A stretch of DNA of 64,000 nucleotides from Anoplopoma fimbria (GCF_027596085.1 NC_072456.1:20648718-20712717); one strand, 5' to 3'; positions 1 through 37,835 are shown, counted from the first letter of the stretch. Translations and numbers: made by a program. The notes: generated by a model from the letters alone, not told the origin.

Positions 1-1464
1 TCTGTCAAAACGCTGTAAGTAAACTGTTTGAGTTATATTTTAGTTAAAGTGATACAGCAACATTCAATACTGAACTTACAGTTCGCTATAATATGGAGGC
101 AATCAACTATATAAATACATTATTTAGGATTTTTGACCGTGGTGTTGATGGGAGCTGTCCTGCAATACAACACACGTGAAATAAAGACTCTCTGCTGACA
201 AAGCAGAAAATTGTCAATGGTGGTGTCATGGCTCTACCGACAGTTTACATTGAACAATAAAAGTGACACAATAGTTTGTACTCAGTGTTTGTGAAGCTTT
301 CATCTTTAAAATTGTTAAGAATGGAAAAGTACAATGATTTCCTGCATAATAACTTTCAAAAATATGCCCTCTACACACACACACATCTGCACATACAAAA
401 TACACATTAACACAAACACAAATCTTAGTCACCATCATCATCTTTCTGTTGAACTATTTAGAGGCTGCACTCTCCAAACTCACAACCGCCTCCTCTACTC
501 AGGTGCAGTTATTGAATAAACATTCATTTTGGCCATTAAAAAGTTGAGAGTTGACTTTCATCTCATGCAGATGTGACCTTCCCTCTCATCCCTGAGATGA
601 TAGGCCTCCAGAGCTACTCACTCTAATTGCCGCAGTCATCTTTTAATTAAGTGAAATTGGAGGGGGGTTGAAGGTTCTGCTTTGATGTGAAGGATGAGTT
701 TTTCAGTTTTTATCAGTTGTAAAAGGGCAGACTCTCAGACTCTAACCCTTTTGGAATAGATAGCAGAGGAGGAGAGACAGATGGATGGATGGAAGCCAGC
801 GGGAGGAAATGGTAAATAAAGAGTCGACTATGTGGACAAATGGAGAGCAAAGAGAAAAACAATCGGAGGTACAGCGGCTTTCATTTTGCCAGAGTATGCA
901 ATACATGCCGAGGAGGATTACACCATAATGATGTTGTAACTCTTCCCTTTCTCATGTCTTTAAGTGATTAGTGAGAGAGTAAAGAAAAAGCAAGCCAAAA
1001 ATCAGAGAGAAAAGTAGGGCAACAAGTCAAAAAACGCAGAAAGGAGACAGGGAGGAATGCAACCGAGGTGTCTTTCACGGAACTTAATTGTCTCTGCCCG
1101 TCAGACCAAATCTTTTGATGTGGTCCAAAAAGTGATTAGATATTAGATTAGCAGCACTGGGGCATGACAAATATGAGAAGGCTGACTGCCAGCACATCCA
1201 TCTTCACAAATATCAGGAATGCAGTGATACGTCCATACACGAACTGTACGAAAATATACAGCAGGCTGGTAGGAAGAGTAAGTGGGACAGGTGGTGCACC
1301 GGTTAAAAGATGTTTAAGCAACTGACATCATTAATATATTTTTACACCAATGCATCTGCTGTAGGTGACCAGATCATGCAAACTGGAACATTTACATTTT
1401 TTAGTTTTTTTTTTACAGGGATGTTAAAGTAAGAGTGGAACTGCTTTTCTGTTGGGCTGCTTAC
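1..1464 (-). other. cpamd8 intron 30, left-edge part
   Basis: The last exon found ends at 1465 with a GTAAGC donor in phase 0. I see no further exon in this stretch with family similarity and splice sites, so the gene runs on past the window edge. The stretch holds short CA-rich sequence near 375-420 and nothing else I can support. Confidence 0.6.
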
Positions 1465-26286
<24,822 letters not shown>

Positions 26287-27380
26287 GTTGGCCTCAGTGA
26301 CCGAGACTCGGGCTGGATATCGGCTTATCTCTCCCCCCCACCCCTCCTCCTCTGGAGGACTTCGGGGTCTTCCGACTCTACCGAGAAGTTCAAATGAAAT
26401 GTATCAGTGTGTGTCTCCAGCTCTCTCTCTATCTCTCTCTCCCTCTCCCTCTCTCTCCCTCCGCCTATCTATCCATTGAGGCTGGTTGGCATGGTAGGTA
26501 GGTGTGCACAGCTTCGTCCGGAACCCAAAAAAAAGATCAACTTTTTTTTGTAATCATCCCACTTCGCCAAAAATCCAGTTCCAAGCAAATCTTTCTTCTT
26601 CTTTTTTTTTTTTTTTTTTTTTTTTCTTCTCTCTCTTTCTTCCTTTTTTTTTAGAGCCCCGAGAACACGGACAGTCCTCTCCCATGTGCCTTCACCCGCC
26701 CCGGTTCCGTTCTCTCATATTTCAGCATTACAAATTGTTAAGCGTCCTCCCACTTCAGCGAGCACAAATGTCACTGTGGAAGCATTGTTTGACATGTAAA
26801 AAAACAAACAAACAAACAAAAAAAGACAACAACAACTCCGTGCAAAACTATTGCTTCCCCGATAGTTCCTTCATAGTGATCTAGTCGGTGTCTCTCTCTC
26901 TCTCCCTCTCTGTGTTTTTTCCTCCCACAGCAGAGAGTCAGCAGGCGATCTGCGTCCGGCTGCGCTCCATTCACCTCAATAGCTCCTCTCACTTCTGAGC
27001 TGCAGGATCATGACTAACCCTCAGTGCTCACAACACGATAAATTACCTGCACATTTCACATACTTCTGGTCCGGCTGACAACTCAGGAGGATTTACCAGC
27101 TGCAACTAGTTCCCTCTGCGATGGAAAACATCTTAAAACTGTGAAAGAAAAAGATAAAAAAAAGAAAGAAAGAAAAAAAAAAAAACACACACACACGCAC
27201 AAAACAAGCTTTTTAAAAGAAAGATTACAAAAATGTTAGTCAATTCTTTTTTTTAATGTTTGTTTGTGTCCTCTACAGATATCTGCTGCCCTCAAGTGGT
27301 AAAAGGGCTTAACTGCAGTTAAGTCTCCAAGTTGAAATGATGAGAAAGGAGACATTTCTTTTTTTTAAAGGTAACAAATA
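26287..27380 (-). other. Upstream region of cpamd8, between it and the sac3d1 3' end
   Basis: This holds the cpamd8 5' untranslated region and presumably its promoter, given the exon 1 start at 26286. Visible features are pyrimidine tracts (26420-26465), a poly-T run (26604-26625), and a CTCF-like motif at 27286-27300. No clear TATA box was fixed, so the transcription start is unknown. Confidence 0.45.
27286..27300 (-). promoter_or_regulatory. CTCF-like motif
   Basis: On the minus strand the sequence reads ACCACTTGAGGGCAGC, one mismatch from the CTCF core CCASYAGRKGGCRS. It lies between the cpamd8 start and the sac3d1 3' end. This is a motif match only. Confidence 0.4.
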
Positions 27381-27386
27381 TTTATT
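27381..27386 (-). other. Candidate sac3d1 polyadenylation signal AATAAA
   Basis: On the minus strand an AATAAA lies about 530 nt past the sac3d1 stop codon, in AT-rich sequence. This would give a 3' UTR of roughly 0.5 kb. An AATAAA only ~10 nt past the stop (near 27900) is too close to be the main site. Confidence 0.45.
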
Positions 27387-27913
27387 TAAATGCTTCTGAG
27401 GTACTTCTTTGATGAGAGTGAATGAACACTGTTGCACAGTAGTTTTTTTTACAGGTTTTCTGAAATGCTTTAAAAAAACACAATATGGCATCAACATAAC
27501 ATGAAACAGAACATGAGCAGTAAAGAGTAACATTATAAAAAAGTGATTCACATCTTTAAGTAATTCAGGCACCAAGTGCATGATGGGGATGAAAAAGCAC
27601 CATGGACTGAGGGGAGTAGTGGAAACCGGAAACCAAGAGAGAACTTGTTTTCCTGAGTTTAGCTTTTCTCAGTTGGAGCATTGCCAAGAGCTCAACAAAA
27701 GCCCTGACCCTTATGTTGAACATGTGTCCTAGAAAGAAGCTCCAAGGCTCAAATCCAATAACAAGACTAGAAAGATCAAAACACTGCTGACGTATATCTA
27801 GACTCCATTTTAAATCCCTGCCAGTGGAAATGATCACCCCGTGGAGGGACATATACATAATCAAACATCGCTTTACTTGTATTAACGTTGTACTCCTTTT
27901 ATTTGTCTCAAGC

Positions 27914-30551
27914 TCAGCCGTGAATGATGTTCCCAACACTGAGGTTTCTCTGTTTCGTCGCCACGATGTTGTGATACAGTTTGCAGTGCAGTTTCCCTTG
28001 TTCGGGCTCAGTGAAAGCAGCCTTGGAGAAAACCAATTGGTTGTCCTGGTTAACCACCACGCCATGCGCCTGACAGAGTCGGGCTGCGAGTGGCGTGTCT
28101 AAGGACAAGAGCTGAGCCAGTCCATCCAGAGGGAAGCGGCAGTTGCGGCTGCTGAATCCGTGGCTGTAAATTAGAAGCAGATCTCGACCGCAGGTCACCA
28201 GGTGACGGTGCAGAGCGCAACTCTGTAGGAAGTTCAACCTCCGAGCCAACCGGAGCAAACGTACGGGGTTTCGCTCCAGAAAAGCTCGGTTGATGTTAAG
28301 AGCGAGTGTGATGGCGGGAGAGCTGCGGAGACGCTTGGGGAGCTCCATGATGTGCTGTGTGGCACGAGCTGAACCTGGGGGAGACAAGAAAAATGTAAAC
28401 ATGCATGAAGAAATTAAAATCTGATTTATTTGCTGTTGTTGTTGTTGTTGTTTTTTAACTGCTGATGGCTTTTTAAAATCTATTATTTCAGTGTGAAAAC
28501 CACTGACTGGGGTTACATTTGATGCCAACGAAAACTTATTCTGGGAAGGACTGCTCAACAGACCAACCTTTGCATCAGATCTCTGCATTAATAGCCTGCT
28601 TATGTCATTTAAAGGATAAGTAAAAATGCATGCAAATGCACCACCAAAAAGGTAAAAGTTGTATTAAACACAGTGACAAACCTAAGTTGTACAGCAGACC
28701 AAGAGCTTGCATCTCTTCCTGGTTGGGATGCGGTCCTGTTCCAGTTGCGTAGCAATCCAGCAGCCAGCTCAGATTCTCCTGTAGGTGTGTGTCGTTGATG
28801 CGTGGGTCGTAGAGCCGCAGGGGCTCACCGCACATCCGAAAAGAGGCATAGATGAGGAAACGCACTGTCCGCTCCAAAATGGCCACACAGTTCAGACCGG
28901 AGACCCTCTGGATGATCATGTCCTGTTTCACGCCACGCATCCGATCAAAGGCGAAGTTGTACACCTGGAAGTGACAAGTTACATTTATGTTAATATGTGT
29001 TGTGAGGAGTTTTATATGTATTCATTCATGCAACTTCAACATCACAGTTTTCTTACTGCACAAGTGACAAATGAGCCATATCAGAATAACATTTACTAGC
29101 CAGAATTCTAATGTTTCATCTCAGTTTTTCTGCAAAAGATCATTTACGTAAATTCTATGGCCATTGGACACTGTTAGGCACCATAAAACCCAGCTTGTGC
29201 AATGAAATGAGTGATGCCCTGTGTGTCCAAAGGCCAAACATTTACTCATTGCTATAAGGTCATTTGGGGCCTTTTTGGTATTCCGAAGAATAGGTTGCTG
29301 GTCTGGAAATATACTGTGTGTGGTTTTAGAGGATGCTTACATGAAGCTATGCGTAAAGTAAAACATAATTGTTCCAAAAGTTCCAATTCCCTTAATAAAT
29401 GACCTACGGTTTTCTTGTGAAAACTCACCTCAGTCCATGGACGCAGGTGAGGGGAGGCAGCGATGTCATCAATAAGATAACACACAGTTTTCAGTAACAC
29501 TGCAGGTGGACGTAGATCAGTGGGGTTTGTCGAGTCTTTCCCGGCTGCTGGTCTGGAATACTCTTTGATGGCACGCAGGGGGTCTCCTCTGGGCCGCCGG
29601 TCTCTCTCCGTGCCTGCCAACAACTCAAAGCGGTGAAGGCGGTTCTGCAGCTCACGGTCCCGCAGCTCACGAGCAGGGCACATGGTCTGGCAGGTCCCTC
29701 TGGGCACGGTTTCTTTCCCATGGTGCTCGCGTCTCTCATCCTCCTCCTCCCCCTGTCTCACCTGAGGTTTGCCTTGGCCTCGCCATTGTTCTTCTGTCCT
29801 CTGTCTCCATTCTCCTCCTCCTCCTCCTCCTCCTGCTGGTGCATCCCTCCTCTGAGAGAGAGAGCTGCTCGAGAGAAACAGGTTGTTTGTTAGCTGGAAA
29901 TGTAGTCCAATAGGAATCTGATACAATAAGCAACAAGTATGGCTTCTCCTCTTGTGGTCGACATCTGACCCATGGACACATCACAGCTATGTTTGACTCA
30001 CTTCTGCTCTGACTAGTTAGATTTTCCTGTAAAGTTATAGATTTACTTGTGTAACACAGAATATATTTAAAAGTTGCCTTTATCTACCAGTATGCAAACT
30101 GAGTCTACTTCATCCTATCCATGTACCACAACCCACCCATCCATCTTTGAAGTTCAGGTTTAATTTAGCTGCATTTGTTCTGCCAATCTTACATTAATGT
30201 GACTCTGAAATAGCAATAATTAGTTGTTTGATTATTGCTGTGATTCTAGCAGCAACATTTGGCCTGATAGTATCTGGTAACACTGTAACCTACTGGTAGC
30301 TGTAAGATGCTAATGTTGACTGCACTACCATTAAGGCATTAGCTAGCTTCAGCAGCTAGCTTGCTAACAAATAACAAATAACGCGCGAATTACGTCACTA
30401 TCATCGAACAGTACGCAAGTTAAGTAAGCAAACTATCATCACAAATTAGAAAATGTGTCTTTGTATGCCATTTGACATGAAATGCTTAATATGTGAACAA
30501 AAAAAAAACAACATGTACTCACATGCGACGAGGCGCTCTCCTGCGGTTCAT
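27914..30551 (-). CDS. sac3d1: sac3d1, SAC3 domain-containing protein 1 (complete, 4 coding exons)
   Basis: The SAC3/GANP/leucine permease-family domain of this small protein is related to the mRNA-export scaffold Sac3/GANP. Mouse SAC3D1 (SHD1) is centrosomal and involved in spindle assembly. Exons on the minus strand: 30551-30523, 29849-29429, 28964-28682, 28374-27914. They sum to 1194 nt, giving 397 residues and a TGA stop. Seen in the product: a basic and Gly/Glu-rich N-terminus (1-60), the family signature GTCQTMCPARE at 61-71, RAIKEYSRPAAGK near 102-114, then YNFAFDRMRGVKQDMIIQR and a helical C-terminal half. The start is the least certain part. The signature lacks an in-frame ATG in its own exon, and the 29-nt exon MNRRRAPRR joins in phase only if the acceptor AG of AGAG at 29850 is used. 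It lies head-to-tail with cpamd8 and haus8, all on the minus strand. Confidence 0.93.
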
Positions 30552-30672
30552 TGGTCCTAGAACAGACCGCGCGTCACTCCCCAGGCTCAGCCAATAAGAA
30601 CGCGTCTGTGTTGTTTTGACGTGACGTCACATCCGGAATAGGCGCGACGGTTCGAAGCGGAGCAGTATAAAA
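30548..30672 (-). promoter_or_regulatory. sac3d1 promoter: CRE, CCAAT and ETS-like sites
   Basis: The CpG-rich stretch just upstream of the sac3d1 start holds a perfect TGACGTCA (30622-30629, CREB/ATF palindrome) and an ETS-like CCGGAA (30633-30638). It also holds a CCAAT on the plus strand (30591-30595) and another on the minus strand overlapping the ATG (30550-30554). A plus-strand TATAAAAAG (about 30665) also faces haus8. This is a typical housekeeping-type promoter; use of the sites is inferred. Confidence 0.65.
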
Positions 30673-31096
30673 AGACGGCCCTGGTTTGAAGTTTGAAGGC
30701 AGGAGGAGCTTGGAAATGAACTATACAAAAAAAGTAGTATAGTTTTATAAATCCCCAAAAAATTTCAAAAACAAGCTACTGTTACATTTATTTTAAGACA
30801 AATTAAATAGAATAAATATCCATATAACTGAACTTCTAAATCAAATCTTTTAATTAGTTTGTGATAGTTTTCAGTTATCAAGCGAACATAAATCAAACAT
30901 GGACTTAAACTTGTCCATGCCTTATAACTCTTCTCAGAGAAGCCTATTTGTTTCACCAGAAGCAAGACAACATTCAAAAAAAAATATTTGCAAACATATT
31001 TAAGTAAACTAGAATATAATTTTCTTGCATGTTGTTGCTTTGCTTTAAAAAGGTCGTACAATTGTTCAATTAAATTTTTTATTGGTTCTAGTTGTA

Positions 31097-31102
31097 TTTA
31101 TT
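31097..31102 (-). other. Candidate haus8 polyadenylation signal AATAAA
   Basis: A minus-strand AATAAA about 215 nt after the haus8 stop at 31315. It sits about 0.5 kb short of the sac3d1 start, so the two genes are close but do not overlap. Confidence 0.5.
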
Positions 31103-31314
31103 ACCAATGTTACATCAATAAAAGTATTAAAAAGTATCAGTCATTATTTAGCATTTACAATACATCACAATACAGCTGCAAAGAAATCAGACTGCATACA
31201 TAAAAAAAAACAAGACACAAGAGGTACAAATATATGTAAAATGGGGGAAAGTATGGGTTGGGGGGGGGGTATCCAAAGTGCATGTACTGTGTATCCCATG
31301 CTGCGTGGTATCCT

Positions 31315-34300
31315 TCACTGTTTGGGGCAGAAGAGCTGGTGGGTTCTTGCAGTCCCGAGCTGTTCTTCCTCCTTGGCCTGCTGGACATGGATGGTGTGGC
31401 GGCAGACCAATGTTGACAGCTCCAGCAGCTCTGAAAATGTACTAGAATGATGGGGGGAAAAAAACAATGTTTGAGTACAAGTGCAAGCTGGTTGAAGACA
31501 GGTTACATTTTTAAAAAGGTACTGAATACTAAATGACTGTAATGTAATGTAATGTAATGTAAAAAGGTACTGAATACCTGCCAAGATCAGTTCTTTATAA
31601 GTAAGAAACTGTTTTGTTTCTAGGGCTGGCTTCGACAAAATAAATTCTTAGTAGTGTAACATCCTGATTTAATTGACATATCTATGAAAGAGAGATTTGC
31701 TCAGAAGTTTCTAGGAACTAAGTCATACAGAATTTTTAAAAAAAGCATTAAAAATGACAATAGTAATCTCAGTCGACAAAGACCAAAATGGCAGCCCTAC
31801 TTGTTTCAGCGATATATATATATTCAAAATGAATATATCTTTAAAGAAGACTTTGTCATGAACAGTTATGACAAAGCATTGATATCATAAAGTGAAATCT
31901 TCTGGGAAGGAACAAAAGGGGAACTAGAAAGGTGCAGATCTCTGCCAGGTGTGTCTGCAACGACCATGACCACCACTGCAACAATGTGCGATTTAATGAA
32001 TACAACCCAAATTTGGCACTGAGGTGCACACTGACAGACGCACACACATGGGCGAGCGATGGCATAATTCTCCTAGCGTAGACAATAATTGATGAAAACG
32101 TTGACACATAGCAGATCAAGTATTCACAGCATCACCAGGTTACGAAAAGACAAGTTCTCTATATATGTGCCTACCCTGACAGCTGCTGACTGATGGTCTT
32201 TGATGTTGTTTTCATGTCTCTAAGGCACTCTAGAGAAGTGCTGTTGTCCTTATGATCTCCCTCTGTGCACTCCATCAGCAACGTCTCACTCTCCTTCAGG
32301 CAAGCCTCAGCTTTATCTGAAAGGAGGAGATACAAGTGGATTATAATTATATTTGTCATAAGTCCATGCCAAATACATTTGACACACATCTTTTAAGGTT
32401 TACACGAGCACATACAAAAGGAAATAACGTACAATGACCGACAAATTACTACAGCACACTTATATCTGCCAAGGTCAAAGTTTTTTAAATATTAGAGATT
32501 ACTGTATTTGTTTAGTCCGTATTCATATCATAGGTTTGAAGAGAAAACGACAAGGTTGGAGAAAGGTGATATCACATAGTTCCATGCACCAATTAGAATT
32601 TACCAATTAAGGAATGAGTATTAGATCATAGTTTTTATGTTTAAAGTTGTTATGTCATGTTGCCAGGGACATTCTGATCAAAACATGTACACACAGTCCT
32701 GATGTAGCTGATTAGAAGATTTGTTTTGTCTGTTAAAGTCATTTATTTATGATTAACAATGTCGTTTTTTTGAAAAAAAAATTGTATAACTTTGAATCAT
32801 AGTAACAACAACAACCTAGGAATTCCCTTCTGTCCCCGTCGATGTAGAAATTCTTGACAGGCAGCTCATGTCGCGTGGTGTCAACAGCTGTGGCGAAAGA
32901 CTTGTAGTTTTTTGTGAATTGCTTGGCAGTTTCAGCCACAGGAGTCAGAGCGGCGATCTGATGGAACATGATAACATTAGAAGGATGCACTCATAATATC
33001 ATACACACAGCGCACACATTTTTATTTACATTCTAACATACAATTCATCTATTCACCAGCTGTTTTAAATGTAGTTAATTATCAATCAACACAGATGTGA
33101 CCCAACAAGCCTAAATGGAGTATGAGTTTGCAAAAGTAGCAAAGAGTCTCCAGTGATAAATGTCTCAGTTTTTGTGTTATGATTCTCCACCATAGGGATG
33201 GATAGTTTAAATATAAAATCACGTAAGAAACCTTTCTGAACTATAAGTTTGTTGATGTTTAGTAAGGAGGCAACATTTTAGTTATGTCTTTCACTACGAT
33301 CTTGAGCAAAGACACTGGGCAAAAAAAGAAGGAATTTCAGTCTTTTTTTTGACTATTTTAACATGCAATACATTTTTTCTAACAGAGAGACAACATGTCT
33401 AAAGAGGTCCTTACAAAAGGAGGGGATTTCCTTACCTGTAAATCCAGCAGCTCATTCACTAGCCTGTCCTTTTCCATGAGGAGGTAGTGACGTTTCTTCT
33501 CCTGGACCACATTATGCAGCGCCTCTTCTTCCTCCATTTCCTGCATGAGCCTTGCCTCTGCCTCAGCCTCAGCCTTTGCAGTATTGCTCTCCATCTACAT
33601 CAAAAAGATTACAACATGTGACTCTGACAAAAGGGTTTATTCCCCACAGAACACAGCGGACAAGCCACTAAAAACGACCATGATTACATTTTATTGTACA
33701 CTGATTTAACAAAGCAGAATATCAGATAAACGTATATGTTAGACTGACTCACCTTAGCTGTGAGGTAGGCCAGTAAGACGGTTTGCATCTCAATGATCCT
33801 CTTATCATTCTCTGGATTTCTCTCGGGCTGAACTGCATTTTCAATAATCGTCTTTTCTTAAAGAGATTAAAAAAAAAAAAAAAAAATGTTATATGACACT
33901 TATTTGTAAATAACTTTCAAAATGTTAAGATTTTAAATCACCTTACCTTTAATGACTGAAATATCAAAATTTGGTCGAAAGCAGTGTTCATCTGAGAAAG
34001 TGGACTGCAGAATACTTCTCCCAAGCAATGAATGCTCAGTTTCTCGTGACATAATTGCTGTAAGGAAAATAACATGAAAACACTCAACAGCCATCCATAA
34101 TTCTCATTTTGACAAAGTTACAGACTCAATCAGAATTCAGGGGAATTAGCAAGTAAGTTACTAAGAACATCTTTGCATTTCTGGGTTTCCCGGCAATATT
34201 TTAAGGGAATAATTCACAATCTAAGCATCAACAACTGCCTTTACACCTAAATATAAAAACCCTCTTTAAAGCAGTTTAAGTTTAACATAATTGATCCTAG

Positions 34301-36033
34301 AGCACACTACAATTACCTTAGCCGATTGATTTAAATTCACATTATCAAAATGAGAAATTAACTCATCTCTCATGAACAACTGTGCGAGTTCACATTCACA
34401 GTTATCACCATAGGAAGTACTTACATGTTGCTAGAGCCTGTGGGGCCATTGAGCGTCTTGGTGGAGTGCCCACCCTCGGTTTGACACCACTGGGTTTAGG
34501 TGAGGAAGGTCTCAGCGGAACAGCAAAAGACTCGTTGGTCAATGAGTTACTCTGTTAATAGTTGTTGGGGTGCAATAAGATACAGATGTTTAACATAAAA
34601 AATGTGACAACAGAGTATTGGCAGGTCTACATCCTTACTGAGTTGGAATACCACAAGTGAAACACATACTATTTGATACATAAACATAAAAAAATAAAAC
34701 AGTAATACCTTTGAAAGAGATGACTTCTCAGCAGACTGCATGTATCGAGACTTGACGATGGTTCCACTTGCTAAAGATTGATGAAAAGACATTAACAAAG
34801 AAATGCCAAAGCTTAGTAAAAACCTATTTTAACATATCTGTACACATCTCATATGATTGATATGATATCAGCTACACATCTCATATGATTGATATATCAG
34901 CTACACATTTCCCTCAAAAATAAGGAAAAACATTGTTTAATAATACCAACAAACTCGGAAAAAAGAAGCCAGTTAAGATGAGCACAATTACTGTACTGTT
35001 TTTGATATTGAATATTATAAAGATTTGAAGATCACCGCACAAAGCAGTATATCATATCAGTTCTGGAACATATTGAGTATATGGGTGGACAGAGAAAAAG
35101 AAGATTTTGTTACAAAAATTTCTCATCAATGGGATATTAAAATCACCACAATTCAAGCTGATTTATAAAAGGTAATAATTGTAGAGATTGTTTTAAAACA
35201 CTGTTAGTGAACTGTATGGGAATTTGTTGGAATAAGACTAAGAGTATAAAGTACCAGTTAAAAGTTTGGACACACCTTCTCATTCAACTACTTTGAAGAA
35301 TCTAAAATATAAAACATATTCTGGTTTGTTGAGCATTTGTTTGTTTACCACATAATTCCATATGTGTTCCTTCATAGTTTGGATGTCTTCAATATTAATC
35401 TACAATGAAAAAAAAAAAATAAAAATAAAGAAAAACCATTGAATGAGAAGGTGTGTCCAAACTTTTGACTGGTACTGTAAGTGTGTCATGTCTGATTAGT
35501 GACAGCACTATACTCAAACTAACAACAAGCCTTTATGAACACTGAATACTTACATTTAACACTTTTCTTCCCATTTCCAGGGATGCTGGGTTTACTAGCA
35601 GTGCTGCCACTTTTCGAGCTGAAAACAAACCAAAAAAAGGAGTCAAATTAGAAAAAGACAGGAATGAGAGCAACAATTACAAAATAAAAGATGGCGTTGT
35701 TTTGTTTTGTTTTTTTTAGAAAACGAGCTAAACACTTTATTGTTTCCAATTCACAACAACACAAAGGCGTGCACAAGTATTAGATGTGTGTTTGATCCAG
35801 CAGTGTGAACAGGTGACGTTTCTGCTCATAGAGTATTAACTAAACTAGCTTAGCACGACTAGCTCTCTTCTGACGTCACATTCAATCCTCCTAAAAAAAT
35901 AAACTGGTCACAAATCTGAGAATTACACGAAACTCGATTAAAAAGACAGAAGAAAATACCGACGTCACCTTTTAGCGTCGGTGGAGGTACTTTTCAAACC
36001 ACTTGGCACTGTTGATGTTCTTCTCGACGCCAT
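31315..36033 (-). CDS. haus8: haus8, HAUS augmin-like complex subunit 8 (Hice1 homologue; complete, 10 coding exons)
   Basis: This augmin-complex subunit binds microtubules through its N-terminus and helps recruit gamma-tubulin to spindle microtubules for branching nucleation. Exons on the minus strand: 36033-35969, 35618-35554, 34770-34709, 34551-34425, 34057-33947, 33856-33753, 33594-33436, 32957-32816, 32316-32175, 31441-31315. The sum is 1104 nt (367 residues, TGA), all phases agree, and all splice sites are GT-AG. Seen: a Ser/Lys/Arg/Pro-rich, probably disordered N-terminus (MASRRTSTVPSGLKSTST...) with IVKSRYMQ, and a highly charged coiled coil at about 179-231 (AKAEAEAEARLMQEMEEEEA). 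The diagnostic stretch FATAVDTTRHELPV is at 252-265, where human HAUS8 has a near-identical string. The protein is slightly shorter than the human one (410). It neighbours cpamd8, as in human 19p13.11, but with sac3d1 between. Confidence 0.95.
34843..34910. repeat. Short tandem duplication in haus8 intron 3
   Basis: The phrase ACACATCTCATATGATTGAT ending in ATATCAGCT occurs twice in a row, with a 5-base difference (GATATG). It is a recent local duplication of about 35 bp. Confidence 0.85.
35245..35479. mobile_element. Tc1/mariner-type MITE in haus8 intron 2
   Basis: A ~231-bp element is bounded by TA dinucleotides (35245-35246 and 35478-35479). The inverted ends are about 40 bp long. The right end read inward is CAGTACCAGTCAAAAGTTTG then GACACACCTTCTCATTCAA; the left end is TAAAGTACCAGTTAAAAGTT then TGGACACACC. 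The left CAGT terminus has decayed. There is no coding capacity. Inverted ends of this type are very common in fish and amphibian genomes. It lies between exons 35618-35554 and 34770-34709. Confidence 0.85.
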
Positions 36034-37835
36034 AATGTTTTGAAGCAAACCGCCTGTACGCCCGTTTTTATAAACCGGTGGAAACAAGAAGGGATACGTT
36101 CGTTCCGCTCTTCTTCTTTGTGTATTTGTGGCGGATTTAAAGCGACACTGAAAAGTGTCTGCTCACATCTGCTGTAGTGACTGTGTTAAATGTATTTTTT
36201 CTTTTTGCAATAGCTTTAACACGATTTCTGAAACTACCACCCTCTTTGTCAAGATACAACACAAAAACTCATACAGAAAATACAAAATACCTTACATATC
36301 ATGCTCGAGAAAGCACTTCCAAATGTAATAAACTCTTCCAAAATGATACTTTTGAAGCCCAACTTTACATAACAACACTAAATAAATAGCTCTTTCCACA
36401 TGCCAACTGCAAACGGATGTGCCTAATATAAAACACTATTATTTAATGTAAATGTGTAGCATGATGCAAATATAGACTATGGACACAAGTGCAAAGGGGA
36501 ATCAAACACATTTGTTTATTCTCAATTATCGTATACTCATTACAGTATCAGACCAAGAAATAACTGAAGATCAACAAAGTTACTGTATTGTACTGTAAAC
36601 AACGTACAATATATTGTAACTAGGCTACAGTCCTCTAACTCTCTCTCCAAATTTGGCCTCTGTTATTGTGCACACCAAATAGCAAACCTGAATCCTATTT
36701 ATAGTGTTCAAGCTCTGGTTTCTAAGTGATCTAATTGTAAACAGGTGTTTTCTCCTGTGCATTCTCAGTGCACGTGGTTGATAATTGAGTGTGATATATG
36801 GTGCTTATGGTTAAGCATACCAGGTAAATAGATAGGCTACATTGGTAAGTGGTTTCAATAATTGAAACTGTATTATACTGTTTATTAATAATTTTGTACC
36901 CTCCTTCTCCTCCTCCTCTCTCTCTCTCTTTCTCTCCCCCTTCCTCTTACTGCCTTCTCCTTTGGAAAGTTCTCATAAAAGAGATGAACTACTATTTATA
37001 GTGCTAAGGCTCAGGCTGATTGGTGTGCAATTAGTGTAAATGTTTTCATGCGTGTCGATGTTGCCGATTCCAGGTCTTTCTTGCATTTTTAATAGAAGTG
37101 TCTTCACAAATTGCAAAAGATTTCATTTTTAAAAGTGGGTTTCTAATGTAAGAAGCAGTGTGAAGCTTTTATGTAAGAAGTGTGTTGCAGAGTTTCAAAC
37201 AAAGTGCAAAGCAGAAAACTTGTTTGTACTGCATTTGTTATCACTCATAATTATTTTTATAATATCTTAGTTATTATTTCTCTCATTATGGCAGACAGTG
37301 AATGAAACCAAATAGAATATGGCAGCACCCATGGTGATTTTTTTCTTGGATGTGAGATAATTTTGGAATTCACAGCTGAAAGCCCTACATTGTTCAAATA
37401 ATTTGCATATTATACCTCAAACCCAAAGTATTTGATCCCACGGAGCCATTCACTAATTTATTATCAATGGTCAGACAAAAATGTAAGATGATGACATTAT
37501 CATTTCTTATAGTTCTGATTTCCAGTTTGTGGAGATAGATGTTTATTTTAGAGATAAAGTCGTCAGATGAAGCTCAATGTTGTTTGAGGGTGGATTTTCC
37601 TTCTAACTTCATGACAATGACCTGATCCCTGATTCCAAATTTGATATAACTCTTACATTTATGGTCATCATATAGTTACAGCCAGTTCTATGTATACTTC
37701 ACTATTGCATTCATTTGTACAGTTGTTCACATTATTGTGACCAGACGCCATAGGGGCACCTGTTGGAGAAATAATGCAACATCTGCTTTGACATTGACAG
37801 CAGGGAATATCAAAAGCTACATTTGCACAGTCTCA

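Noticed and set aside
29736..29984. Arg/Gly-rich ORFs over the CTC triplet run near 29815-29835
   Set aside because: They are other frames of sac3d1 exon 2, whose correct frame carries GTCQTMCPARE.
31513..31577. Direct repeat AAAAAGGTACTGAATAC with (TAATG)n between
   Set aside because: A short local slippage duplication in the last haus8 intron, too small to be a transposon with target-site duplications.
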